DNA of 64,000 bases. Origin: Marinomonas sp. MED121. Its GTDB lineage: Bacteria; Pseudomonadota; Gammaproteobacteria; Pseudomonadales; Marinomonadaceae. The notes beneath the pieces are model-generated. The model worked only from the letters and a program-made list of their open reading frames with translations. It made no database searches and was not told the origin of the DNA. Each line of letters starts with the position of its first letter. Position 1 is the first letter of the stretch. Below, in pieces: positions 23,523 to 33,000 of this stretch. Where the stretch lies: the NCBI RefSeq assembly GCF_000153025.1, contig NZ_CH672434.1:200906-264905 (forward strand), read 5' to 3'. Made by a program: the position numbers and the translations under genes.

Positions 23523-24452
23523 GTGAACAAAGAGATCAGCCTGCCAGATATTCAGGCATTTGTGGTGATTGCCAGAGAAGGAAGTTTCACTAAAGCGGCT
23601 GAGCTAATGGGTTGCTCGCGATCTTACTTATCTCGACAGTTAAATCAGCTAGAGGCGCAACTTGGGGTGAGTTTGATAATAAGAACCACTCGGGCCCAGA
23701 GGTTAACTCAGCAAGGAGAGGCGTTTTATCAGCAATGCCAGCAAAGCTTAAATAAAATCCATGTGGCGGTTAATCAGGCCTTAGAAAGTGCAAGCGAGTT
23801 ATCAGGGCCTTTGAATATTAACTGTGTTGGCGGCTACATTGGCGAAACCCTAATAATGGACCTGATTAATGGCTTTTCTCGTTTGTATCCAAATATTGAG
23901 ATTAAATTAGATTTCGATAGCCGCAGGGTTGATCTTATCTCAGGCGAGTTTGATTTTGTGTTTCGTATGGGAAGCCTTGAAGATTCCGCCTTGATTGCTA
24001 GAAAGCTGATGGATATCGAGATTGTGACCCTTGCAAGCCCAGAATATTTTAAGAATCATGGAAGACCCATACATCCTAAAGAGTTAAAAGAGCATGCTTG
24101 TATTACTGGTTCTATCAAAAATTGGCGTTTTGTTTCTAGTCATGAATTAGCGGCTGATGGGTCTGCATTAGCCGAAGATATACAGGTAAAAGGGCCTTTT
24201 AGTTGTAAAAATGGCCATGCCATGGTCAATAATGCAAAAGCAGGCCTTGGCATAGTGCGAGTGCCTGTTATGTATTGTTTGGATGAAATTAAAGAAGGTA
24301 AATTGCTTCACCTGTTTGATGATTGGCAAGCAGCGAGTGTGGCCTTTAATTTGATTTATCTACAAGATGCTTATCAAAGTAAAAAATTGAAGGCCTTTAA
24401 AGAGTATGTGATCCGTTATTTTGAAAAGCTAAGCTCGGCTAAGTTAAATTAA
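23523..24452 (+). CDS. LysR family transcriptional regulator
   Basis: A 309-residue LysR protein. The HTH is PDIQAFVVIAREGSFTKAAE followed by LMGCSRSYLSRQLNQLEAQLG. The C-terminal periplasmic-binding-like effector domain includes CVGGYIGETLIMDLINGF and DFVFRMGSLEDSALIARKL, of the CrgA/DhcR type. The start is GTG 23523 with GAGGAA upstream. It is divergent from the SDR gene, which it probably controls. Effector unknown. Confidence 0.9.
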   Translation: MNKEISLPDIQAFVVIAREGSFTKAAELMGCSRSYLSRQLNQLEAQLGVSLIIRTTRAQRLTQQGEAFYQQCQQSLNKIHVAVNQALESASELSGPLNINCVGGYIGETLIMDLINGFSRLYPNIEIKLDFDSRRVDLISGEFDFVFRMGSLEDSALIARKLMDIEIVTLASPEYFKNHGRPIHPKELKEHACITGSIKNWRFVSSHELAADGSALAEDIQVKGPFSCKNGHAMVNNAKAGLGIVRVPVMYCLDEIKEGKLLHLFDDWQAASVAFNLIYLQDAYQSKKLKAFKEYVIRYFEKLSSAKLN

Positions 24453-24548
24453 GTTAAGCTGAGATGAGCAAATACAAATGATCTGGTGATATAAAGCCTG
24501 AATAAAGAAAAAGATTGAAGAGTTAAAATTAGTGCAAGAGGAGAGAAG

Positions 24549-25019
24549 ATGGAGATTAGATTAAGGCCCATGCAGGCAGACGAGTATGAGGCTTACCAAA
24601 CTTATTTTGTACAAGATTATGCGCAAGAGATCATGGACAATTATGGTCACTCTAATCTTGTGGCGATCAAGATGGCAAAGGCCGCTATTGAGGCTTCTTT
24701 CCCTGACGGGGTGACAGAAGAGAATGAGGCGTTACTTTGCATTGATTTAGGTGAGCCCGCTCAATTAGTTGGCTATTTGTGGCGTATTATTAATCAAGAA
24801 GATAATAGCTGCTTTATCTCTGACTTTTATGTACTGCCTGAGCATCGCTCAAGCGGTTTAGGTAAGCTGGCCTTGAAAGCATTAGAAGACACTTTAAAAC
24901 CATTAGAAATTGGTCAAATTAAATTAAGAGTTGCCTATCAAAATAAAAGGGCGGCTGATTTATACCTAGCAGCGGGTTATACCATTACTGGCATTAATAT
25001 GAGCAAGCTCTTAAGTTAG
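24549..25019 (+). CDS. GNAT family N-acetyltransferase
   Basis: A 156-residue acetyltransferase. The acetyl-CoA-binding motif A is ISDFYVLPEHRSSGLGKLAL (R/QxxGxG/A form), followed by KLRVAYQNKRAADLYLAAGY (motif B). N-terminal residues MEIRLRPMQADEYEAY are the typical first strand. GAGGAGAG precedes the ATG. Substrate cannot be predicted. It follows the LysR gene by about 100 bases and may be independent. Confidence 0.88.
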   Translation: MEIRLRPMQADEYEAYQTYFVQDYAQEIMDNYGHSNLVAIKMAKAAIEASFPDGVTEENEALLCIDLGEPAQLVGYLWRIINQEDNSCFISDFYVLPEHRSSGLGKLALKALEDTLKPLEIGQIKLRVAYQNKRAADLYLAAGYTITGINMSKLLS

Positions 25020-25099
25020 TACAAATTAGCAAGAGATCGCTTACTACCTCTTGCTAATGTCTTAGACTTTAAACCTTATTTTAGCTCTTACTTAAGGCG

Positions 25100-25318
25100 T
25101 TATTTTAAGGGCGACTTTAATGTGTTCTCTCTCAGTTTTGAGACTTGATCAAAGCCGATGCCCCAGTCATCCAGTTTGACTTCATCGATCACAACAAAAG
25201 TGACTTGTGGGTCCTTATCCAGCACATCGACCATTATCTGAGTACAACCTTTAATAATGGCTTGTTTCTGTTCTCTGGTGACGTTTTCGTCTGTAATTTT
25301 TACGTTGATATAAGGCAT
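25100..25318 (-). CDS. 4-Oxalocrotonate tautomerase-family enzyme
   Basis: A 72-residue monomer of the 4-OT family. It starts MPYINVKITDENVTREQKQA, so the catalytic Pro becomes residue 1 after Met removal. It continues VTFVVIDEVKLDDWGIG. These form hexamers and catalyse enol-keto tautomerisation. AAGGAGG precedes the start. It is the last of four minus-strand genes (GST, NTF2-like, DsbA-like, tautomerase), 72 bases after the third, and probably belongs to their unit. Confidence 0.9.
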   Translation of the reverse strand: MPYINVKITDENVTREQKQAIIKGCTQIMVDVLDKDPQVTFVVIDEVKLDDWGIGFDQVSKLRENTLKSPLK

Positions 25319-25390
25319 TTTGCCTCCTTAAAATAGTGTATAAATTTGCTTTAGGTTTTGCTTCTGGCTGCTAGCCTTTAAGTTTTAAAG

Positions 25391-26050
25391 CTAAGCCGCT
25401 TTATTCTTAAGATAGAGACCAAGCTGATGAATGAGTTCTGAGACAGAGCTAGAACCTTGTAGCAAGTAACTTCCATCCAAAATAAAGGTAGGAATGCTTG
25501 TGATGTTAAATGCCATATAGCGCTCGACTTTCATCATCATGGCTTGCTCTATTTGTGGATCCTCAAGTGCAAGTCGCGCTGAGTTTGGATCTAATCCAAT
25601 ATCCATGATTATTTGCAATAGAACCTCTGTTTGGCTGATATCTAAACCCAGTTCAAAATAAGCCTTTATAAGGTATTCATTAAACTCGATTTGCTTATTA
25701 AAGCCCTGTACCCAATGCATTAATCTATGGGCTTTATGGGTATTGAAATAGTAACGACGTTTACTAAAGTCGATACACACTCCCGCATTTTTAGCGGTCG
25801 CCACTAAGTCGGTTTGATACTGCTGTAACTTGTTATCACTCCAACGAAATTGCTGTTTAAAGTAGTCGCTAATCAATTGGCCATCGTCTGGCATATTGAG
25901 GTTAAGCTCGAAAGGTAAAAACCTGAATTCAACCTCGATGTTTAATGCCTTTATGGCCGCTTGAATATTACGAAAACCAATAGGGCACCAGGAACAAACC
26001 ATGTCGTGCACCATCTCAATTTTTAAGCGATGCTCTTGAGTGTTTTTCAT
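25391..26050 (-). CDS. DsbA-like oxidoreductase of the FrnE type
   Basis: A 219-residue cytoplasmic thioredoxin-fold protein with an inserted helical domain. The redox motif is VCSWCPIG (Cys19, Cys22), and the cis-Pro loop is TSIPTF. The C-terminal ILDGSYLLQGSSS is typical of FrnE/2-hydroxychromene-2-carboxylate isomerase-like DsbA proteins. There is no signal peptide, so it acts in the cytoplasm, perhaps as a glutathione-linked isomerase or oxidative-stress protein. Its start overlaps the NTF2-like stop by 4 bases, so they are co-translated. Confidence 0.88.
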   Translation of the reverse strand: MKNTQEHRLKIEMVHDMVCSWCPIGFRNIQAAIKALNIEVEFRFLPFELNLNMPDDGQLISDYFKQQFRWSDNKLQQYQTDLVATAKNAGVCIDFSKRRYYFNTHKAHRLMHWVQGFNKQIEFNEYLIKAYFELGLDISQTEVLLQIIMDIGLDPNSARLALEDPQIEQAMMMKVERYMAFNITSIPTFILDGSYLLQGSSSVSELIHQLGLYLKNKAA

Positions 26051-26496
26051 GAGCTGCTCCCATGCCGTGACGCATTCGAATTTGACAGGGTCTCATTCGA
26101 TTTTGACAGGGACTCATTCACTTTTAAATTAGAGGCAATGTCCGTATACATCTTATTGACGATTCGCCATTGGCCTTCTTCTTTTAATAACCCTATAAAG
26201 TCTATGTAATGAAAATCAAAAAGCGGACACTCAAGTTTGACCATGGCTTGATCTTGTACCAGATCAACTGACAGTATTTTAAAGTCATAAGCTTGGCCCA
26301 AGTCTTTAGGTGTTTGCCTTTGCCTTACATCTTCTAACCAAGTGTTAAGTGAGCGACGCTTGCCTGGTAATTTTAGCCAGGCATCTTGATGGAATAGGTC
26401 TTCCAGCATCTTAGCGTCGCCTAGATACAGACCTTCGCAATATTGGTTGATAATGCTAACGACAAGGTCAAAATCTGTTTCTAGAGAATGACTCAT
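26047..26496 (-). CDS. NTF2-like (SnoaL/lumazine-binding type) protein
   Basis: A 149-residue alpha+beta protein. An initial helix LVVSIINQYCEGLYLGDAKM is followed by LEDLFHQDAWLKLPGKRRSL and a sheet ending EGQWRIVNKMYTDIAS, as in NTF2-like proteins of the lumazine-binding type. The last 25 residues are a Ser/Asn-rich tail built from a 7-residue repeat (NESLSKS, NETLSNS) encoded by 21-bp DNA repeats at 26073-26114. AAGGAGG before ATG 26496 sets the start. It is the second gene of the GST-led unit. Function unknown. Confidence 0.78.
   Translation of the reverse strand: MSHSLETDFDLVVSIINQYCEGLYLGDAKMLEDLFHQDAWLKLPGKRRSLNTWLEDVRQRQTPKDLGQAYDFKILSVDLVQDQAMVKLECPLFDFHYIDFIGLLKEEGQWRIVNKMYTDIASNLKVNESLSKSNETLSNSNASRHGSSS
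26073..26114. repeat. Two 21-bp tandem repeats inside the NTF2-like gene
   Basis: Units 26073-26093 and 26094-26114 differ at only two positions and begin CATTCGA on the plus strand. They encode the heptad NESLSKS/NETLSNS near the C-terminus without breaking the frame. Confidence 0.85.
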
Positions 26497-26509
26497 AGCT
26501 GCCTCCTTA

Positions 26510-27175
26510 TTAGGCTTGATTAGCCAAAGCGGCTTCTTTCTCAACCACTTTTTGATAATTCGGCATTTGCTGGACGTTTGCTAACATGGCCTGTGCTTTT
26601 GGCCCTATGATGATGTCGACAGGGAAGAAAGGCCCCCAAGCTGAATACACGCTTAGCATGATGTCTGCTGCAGAAACTTGCTTACCCCCTAAGAAGTCAT
26701 CCGATGCTTTTTCTAATTTCCCTTCAACCACTTGCCATAGCTTATTGATTAAAGTCGCCGCATTATTTAAAGCATCCTGCTTTGCGTTCTCATCTTGAAT
26801 GTATTGGTTAATGAAAAAGAGCCTGCCGTAGGCCGGATGCATAGTGGCGTTAGCAAAGAGAATATCCTGTATGCCTTGTTGTCTTACAGGGCCTTCTGCA
26901 GCTAATAGGCTGTTGGCATGTTTATCCAAAAGGTGAAGTATGATGGCCGCGCCTTCTGTTAGAACTATGTCATTTTCTACTAGGGCTGGCACAGCACCCA
27001 CAGGGTTAATCTCAGTGAAATTTTCTAGGCTACTGACATTGATGAGCTGGTAGTCTTGGCCTAATTCATTGAGTACGACTTGCGTCGCGACTGAGCAGGC
27101 ACCCTGTGAATAATAAAGTGTGTAATTAGTTTTTGTGTTAGCACTTTGATTTAGCTTATTTTGCGTTTTAGACAT
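26510..27175 (-). CDS. Glutathione S-transferase family protein
   Basis: A 221-residue GST. The N-terminal thioredoxin-like domain reads YTLYYSQGACSVATQVVLNE, with the catalytic Ser/Cys region ACS, then NPVGAVPALVENDIVLTEGAAI with the glutathione-binding Glu. The C-terminal helical domain includes DFLGGKQVSAADIMLSVYSAW. It resembles bacterial beta-class GSTs. GGAGAAA before ATG 27175 is the ribosome-binding site. It leads a minus-strand unit with NTF2-like, DsbA-like and tautomerase genes. A divergent LysR gene lies about 200 bases upstream. A detoxification role is plausible. Confidence 0.9.
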   Translation of the reverse strand: MSKTQNKLNQSANTKTNYTLYYSQGACSVATQVVLNELGQDYQLINVSSLENFTEINPVGAVPALVENDIVLTEGAAIILHLLDKHANSLLAAEGPVRQQGIQDILFANATMHPAYGRLFFINQYIQDENAKQDALNNAATLINKLWQVVEGKLEKASDDFLGGKQVSAADIMLSVYSAWGPFFPVDIIIGPKAQAMLANVQQMPNYQKVVEKEAALANQA

Positions 27176-27383
27176 AAATTTCTCCAAAGGTGATTTGATT
27201 AATTCATTTGCATGTTTAATGTCATTTTTACTCGCTTGGTATGAGAACCAATTTGTATGCGATAGGGAGAGTCTAAGTTGATAGTTTGTTTACATATATG
27301 TCGATAATATGCATATACTGTTCTCAATATGGTGACAGTTTGTGTTTGCTGTTCTCAGATAAACTGATTTGGAAAGACATAAA

Positions 27384-28268
27384 ATGGACAAACTCAGAGC
27401 CATTAAGCTGTTTGTAAAGCTGGCTAATTTAGGAAGCTTTACCAAGGTAGCAGAGCAAACGAATACATCTAAATCCATGATAAGTAAGGAAATAGGGCGT
27501 CTTGAGGATGATCTAGGCGCACGCTTGCTACATAGATCTACCAGAAACCTTCAGCTTACCCATGTGGGAGAAGGCTACCTACAAAGAGCAATAGAAATTC
27601 TTGAGAAGCTAGATGATGCTGATAATTTTGTCAGTGACTTGCAACATAACGTGAGAGGCAAACTCAAAATCAACGCACCTATGGCGTTGGGCATTACTGA
27701 CCTTTCTGTGTTGTTTGCTGATTTTATGCATGAAAACCCAGACATTGAGTTAGATATCCATCTAGGGGATGAGAGTGTCGACCTTGTCGAGCAAGGCTTT
27801 GATTTAGGCTTAAGGGCGTCAAGTAGAGCGATCGATTCTAACTATGTGGGAAAGCCCCTGACACGTTTTACTTATAAGGTATGTGCCTCACCAGAGTATC
27901 TAGCCAAGCATAAAGCCATTAATTTGCCTCAGGACCTTAGTGAGCATAACTGTTTTGTTTATAGCTACTTTCAGGGGAAGGATGTTTGGCCAATTGAAGA
28001 TGGTGTCGCGGTAAAAGGGAACCTTAAGGTTAATAGCACCTTGTTTATGATGGATGCCATTAAAAAGGGTTTAGGGCTAGGCTTTATTCCTGATTTTGTT
28101 TGTCAAAAAATGATAGATTCTGGTGAGGTGGTAGAAGTGCTAGCCGAGGCAAATAAACCTAGGCTAACCCTGTATGCGCTTTATCCGGCGAGGCACTTTG
28201 TGCCGACAAAATTGGTAAAATGCATTCGCTATTTAGAAGACTGGTTCAAAGAAAATAAAAGCCTATGA
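27384..28268 (+). CDS. LysR family transcriptional regulator
   Basis: A 294-residue LysR protein. The HTH is KLRAIKLFVKLANLGSFTKV followed by AEQTNTSKSMISKEIGRLEDDLG, then LLHRSTRNLQLTHVGEGYL. This is the DhcR/CrgA group that usually neighbours oxidoreductase genes. The effector domain includes DEQ-like VDLVEQGFDLGLRAS. ATG 27384 with GGAAAG upstream is chosen over ATG 27369. It is divergent from the GST-led unit and is its likely regulator. Confidence 0.9.
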   Translation: MDKLRAIKLFVKLANLGSFTKVAEQTNTSKSMISKEIGRLEDDLGARLLHRSTRNLQLTHVGEGYLQRAIEILEKLDDADNFVSDLQHNVRGKLKINAPMALGITDLSVLFADFMHENPDIELDIHLGDESVDLVEQGFDLGLRASSRAIDSNYVGKPLTRFTYKVCASPEYLAKHKAINLPQDLSEHNCFVYSYFQGKDVWPIEDGVAVKGNLKVNSTLFMMDAIKKGLGLGFIPDFVCQKMIDSGEVVEVLAEANKPRLTLYALYPARHFVPTKLVKCIRYLEDWFKENKSL

Positions 28269-28300
28269 ATGATTTTCAGCGTTTTTTAAAGGAGGTTTAA

Positions 28301-28786
28301 GTGATTAGAGCAATGACAGAGAAAGATTTTTATGGATTTTGGCCAACATTTAAAGCCATCATTCTGGCAGAGCAAACCTATGCCTTTGATAGCAAGATGA
28401 GCTATGAAGAAGCTTTGCAACTATGGCTTAAGTCTCCACTTAGAACCTATGTTTTCGAAGAAGAAGGCGTTATTTTAGGGTCATATTACATCAAGTCGAA
28501 TGCCATGGGTCCGAGCAGCCATATTAGTAACTGCGGTTATATGGTGAGTGAAACGGCAAGAGGGAAGGGAATTGCACGCAAAATGTGCGAACACTCACAG
28601 ATGGTTGCGAAAGAGCTTGGCTTTACTGCGATGCAATTTAACTCTGTCGTTTCTACCAATAAGATTGCCATTAAGCTATGGCAAGCACTGGACTTCGATA
28701 TTATTGGGACGATTCCTAAAGCTTATAAACACAAGGAACTTGGGCTGGTGGATGCTTATATCATGCATAAGCTGTTAGATGATTAA
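28301..28786 (+). CDS. GNAT family N-acetyltransferase
   Basis: A 161-residue acetyltransferase. Motif A is NCGYMVSETARGKGIARKMC and motif B is AMQFNSVVSTNKIAIKLWQALDF, typical of the L-amino-acid/phosphinothricin acetyltransferase-like GNATs. GTG 28301 is preceded by a perfect AAAGGAGG at slightly short spacing. It lies 32 bases after the LysR gene and is probably co-transcribed with it. Substrate not predictable. Confidence 0.88.
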   Translation: MIRAMTEKDFYGFWPTFKAIILAEQTYAFDSKMSYEEALQLWLKSPLRTYVFEEEGVILGSYYIKSNAMGPSSHISNCGYMVSETARGKGIARKMCEHSQMVAKELGFTAMQFNSVVSTNKIAIKLWQALDFDIIGTIPKAYKHKELGLVDAYIMHKLLDD

Positions 28787-28813
28787 GCCATAATAAAAAA
28801 TAATCTCAAAAAT

Positions 28814-28846
28814 AAAGCCGCTAGTCTCTCGATTAGCGGCTTTTTA
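28814..28846. terminator. Bidirectional terminator between GNAT gene and cysK
   Basis: AAAGCCGCTA (28814-28823) pairs with TAGCGGCTTT (28834-28843). T-runs lie on the right for the plus strand and on the left for the minus strand. Confidence 0.85.
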
Positions 28847-28875
28847 TTGAAGAATAAGTTTCGTTAACGACGGGA

Positions 28876-29841
28876 TTATTGAACCAGTTCGTTCTCGCTG
28901 AATTCACCTTCAAACAAAGCAGTCGATAAGTAACGCTCGCCTGAGTCAGGTAGAATGACAACGATTTTCTTATTAGCGTTTTCTTCAAGGTTGGCAATCT
29001 TCTCTGCGGCTGCCACAGCGGCACCACAAGAAATACCACATAGGATACCTTCTTCACGCATTAGGCGTTTTGCCATCTCGATAGATTCTTCGTTGCTGAT
29101 TTGTGATACCTGATCAACCATAGACAGATCTAGGTTTTTAGGGATGAAACCCGCACCGATACCTTGGATCTTATGGGGTGATGGGGTTAGGTCTTCACCG
29201 GCAATGGCTTGAGTAATCACAGGAGAGGCTGTTGGTTCTACCGCAACACTGGTAATGGCCTTACCTTTTGTGTTTTTAATGTAACGGCTCACACCCGAAA
29301 TTGTACCGCCTGTACCCACACCCGCGACGAAGAAATCGATGTCACCATTGGTGTCATTCCAGATTTCAGGCCCGGTTGTTTTCTCATGAATCTCAGGGTT
29401 AGCTGGGTTATCAAATTGTTGTAGTAAGATGGTGTTTTCATCTTGTGCAATTTCAGCGGCTTTTTCTATCGCGCCTTTCATGCCTTTAGCTGGCTCAGTC
29501 AGTACAATCGTTGCGCCCATTGCTTTCATTACTTGGCGACGCTCAAGGCTCATGCTAGCTGGCATAGTAATCGTGATCGGATAACCACGGGCTGCCGCGA
29601 CAAAACAAAGTGCAATACCTGTGTTACCACTTGATGGCTCCACTAGGGACTTACCTGGCCCTAATAACCCTTTTTTCTCAGCATCCCAAATCATGTTTGC
29701 GCCAATACGACACTTAACAGAAAATGCTGGGTTACGAGATTCTAATTTTGCCCAAATATTGCCTTTACCAATGCGGTTAAGGCGAACAAGTGGCGTATTA
29801 CCAATGGTTAACGAGTTGTCTTCAAATATTTGATTAGACAT
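28876..29841 (-). CDS. cysK: Cysteine synthase A
   Basis: A 321-residue PLP enzyme of the O-acetylserine sulfhydrylase family. It makes L-cysteine and acetate from O-acetylserine and sulfide. [14 protein letters not shown] is the N-terminal signature. Lys43 in [11 protein letters not shown] binds [22 protein letters not shown] forms the substrate loop, and [13 protein letters not shown] binds the PLP phosphate. [13 protein letters not shown] is near the end. Length and motifs match CysK rather than CysM. It is monocistronic, ending at the shared terminator. Its promoter lies in the roughly 220-base gap to hrpA. Confidence 0.95.
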   Translation of the reverse strand: MSNQIFEDNSLTIGNTPLVRLNRIGKGNIWAKLESRNPAFSVKCRIGANMIWDAEKKGLLGPGKSLVEPSSGNTGIALCFVAAARGYPITITMPASMSLERRQVMKAMGATIVLTEPAKGMKGAIEKAAEIAQDENTILLQQFDNPANPEIHEKTTGPEIWNDTNGDIDFFVAGVGTGGTISGVSRYIKNTKGKAITSVAVEPTASPVITQAIAGEDLTPSPHKIQGIGAGFIPKNLDLSMVDQVSQISNEESIEMAKRLMREEGILCGISCGAAVAAAEKIANLEENANKKIVVILPDSGERYLSTALFEGEFSENELVQ

Positions 29842-30059
29842 GAGAATTCCTTGAATGAGGTAATAAATAATAATTATGACTTATGCCGTGAGCACACTAT
29901 AACCTGTTCAAACTAAATGATGGTAGAATTTCACGCCATAAAGATAGAACCAAATATTTTAGTGTAATATGTTTGCGAAATTGCCTAATAAAAACGCAGT
30001 TTTTGCCTCACACCTTTATTTAAAACATATTTCACATCAGACCTGATTAGGAAGTAAAT

Positions 30060-33000
30060 TTGTCCGTTTTTGAAATGCAAGATGTGATGAGCAAGGATAG
30101 ATATCATATCGAACGTAAAGTTCAGTTGATTGAGCGCCAGCAAAAAAGTAATAGCTTGGATGCTAACTTGGTCGAAGAAGTGAAAGCTATGATTTTAGCG
30201 TCACAAGAAAAGGTACGTGAACGTAGCGAATTAGTCCCTGAGATTAAATACGATCAAAGCTTACCGGTTGCGGCAAAAGCGGAATACATTATTGCTTCGA
30301 TTAAAGCGAATCAAGTGGTGATAGTTGCGGGTGAAACTGGCTCTGGTAAAACCACTCAGCTACCTAAAATGTGCTTACAAGCAGGTTTGGGTGTGGCAGG
30401 TATGATTGGACACACTCAGCCAAGGCGATTAGCTGCTCGCAGTGTGGCAGATAGAATCAGTGATGAATTGGGGGTTGAGCTAGGTGATGAAGTCGGCTTT
30501 CAAGTTCGATTTAATGACGAGTCTAGTGATAAAACCTTAGTCAAATTGATGACAGACGGTATTTTATTGGCGGAAATTCAGCAAGATAAGTTTCTGCAAA
30601 AGTATCAAGCTATCATTATCGATGAAGCCCATGAAAGAAGCTTAAACATCGATTTCTTATTGGGTTATCTTAAGCGTATTTTACCGTCTCGTCCTGATCT
30701 AAAAATTATTGTCACTTCGGCAACCATAGATGTAGCGCGATTCTCTAAGCATTTTAACGACGCCCCCGTTTTTGAAGTGTCTGGCCGTACCTTCCCAGTA
30801 GAAATTCGTTATCAACCTCTATTGCTCAAGTCTGACTCTGAAGAAGTGGATGCAGACCAAAGTATGGAGCAGGGGATTGTTGATGCGGTTCATACGATTA
30901 TTCACGAAGAGAAGCTGTCTAGTTTTCGTGGGGCCTCAGATATCTTGGTGTTCTTACCGGGGGAGAGAGAAATTCGTGAGACAGCAGAGCTTTTAAGGCG
31001 TGAAGAATTAAGACATACAGAAGTTGTGCCACTTTATGCACGATTGTCATCTAGCGAGCAACAAAAGATTTTTAAATCTCACAGTGGCCGTCGAATTGTG
31101 TTATCGACCAATGTGGCTGAAACCTCATTGACTGTACCTGGCATTCGCTATGTCATCGACCCAGGTGTTGCCCGCATTAGTCGCTATAGTGTGCGTTCCA
31201 AAGTACAGCAACTTCCCATTGAAAAGATCAGTCAAGCGAGCGCAAATCAAAGAGCGGGTCGTTGTGGTCGTGTGGCAGATGGTATTTGTATTCGTCTTTA
31301 TGATGAAGCTGATTACCAAGCACGTGCTGAATTTACTGACCCCGAAATTTTTAGAACTAATCTTGCCTCCGTTATTTTGCAAATGGCGAACTTAAGGTTA
31401 GGTGCGGTTGAGAAATTCTCCTTTGTCGAAATGCCAGATAAGCGTCTGATCAATGACGGTTATCGTGCTTTGAATGAACTGGGTGCTATCAATAAAGAAA
31501 GATTGACGCCGATTGGGCGACAATTGGCTAAATTGCCAATCGACCCAAAACTTGGGCGTATGATTATCGCAGCCGATAAGCTGGGCGTGTTAAATGAAAT
31601 CGCCATTATTGTCAGTGCCCTGACAATTCAAGACCCAAGGGAAAGGCCGCAAGAAAAGAAAACCCAGTCGGATCAAGCCCACGCTGTTGATAAGGATGCA
31701 GATTCAGACTTTGTTGTGCTGTTAAACCTATGGCATCGGTTTGAGGAGCAGCGCCAAGCTTTATCACAAAACCATTTACGTCAGTTTTGTCGTAAGCAGT
31801 TTTTAAACTATATGCGTATGCGAGAGTGGCGTGATATTCACCGCCAAATCTTGATTTCTTGTAAACAGTTAGGCTTTAAAGAATCTCAATCTAAGCCACA
31901 AGAAAACGAGAATAAAAAACAAGCTATTCAGTCGCAAAAGCACAAAGCGAACCATGTGAGTGCTAAAAGCAATGTAAGTGAAGCGCTAGAAGAGCCTGCT
32001 TCTAGTAAGCCTAGTGTTGATTATGAAAGAGTGCATAGGGCGCTTTTAGCAGGTCTCTTCACTCAAATTGCCAACAAATTGGATGAAACCAAAGAGTTTG
32101 TTGCCTGTCGCTCTCGTAAGATGCACATCTTCCCAGGCTCTGTATTATTTAAGAAGCCGCCTCAATGGGTGATGTCGGCTGAAATGGTGGAAACCACCAA
32201 ACTCTATGGTCGCGTGAGCGCCAAGATGGAACCATTGTGGGTTGAAGAGTACGCTAAACCTTTTGTTAAGCGTCAATACTTTGATCCTCATTGGGAGAAG
32301 AAACAGGGTCGAGTCATGGCTTATGAGCAGGTGTCTTTGTATGGTTTGATTCTCGTGGCAAAACGCCGTGTGGATTATTCTCGCGTCAATCCTGATGAAG
32401 CCCGTGAAGTCTTTATTCGCTCTGCCTTGGTTGAAGGGGAAATGCGAACACGTCATGCTTTCTTCCAACAAAACCAAGATTTAATCAAAACTATAGAAGA
32501 AGACGAAGCTAAGTTAAGAACGCGCGATATCTTAGTGGATGATGAGGTGGTTTTTGCGTTTTATCAAAAACAAATTCCCGATGAAATTTGCAATCAGAAA
32601 AGCTTAGAGTTTTGGCTTAAGTCTAACCAAGAGGCTTTGACTCTTACCCGTAAGGATCTGGTCAAGCAAGAAGTTGATATCGATAACACGGCTTTCCCGA
32701 CCAGTTTTGGTTTGAATGGTGTGAACTTACCGATTGAATATCAATTTGAACCGGGTAAAGCGGTGGATGGAGCGACGTTAAAAGTTCCAGTTGGCCTTTT
32801 GCGGCAGTTGTCTGCGGACGAGTTGAGTTGGGCGGTACCTGGCTATATCAAAGAAAAATGTGAAGCCTATTTACGAGCGCTACCCAAGGCCTTAAGGCGT
32901 CGTTTTGTACCGATTCCTCAATTCGTTGACCGTATTTACCCTAACTTGTCTTCAACTAAAGGCGATCTATTAGAGCAGTTGAGTCTTCAAATTAAGCGTG

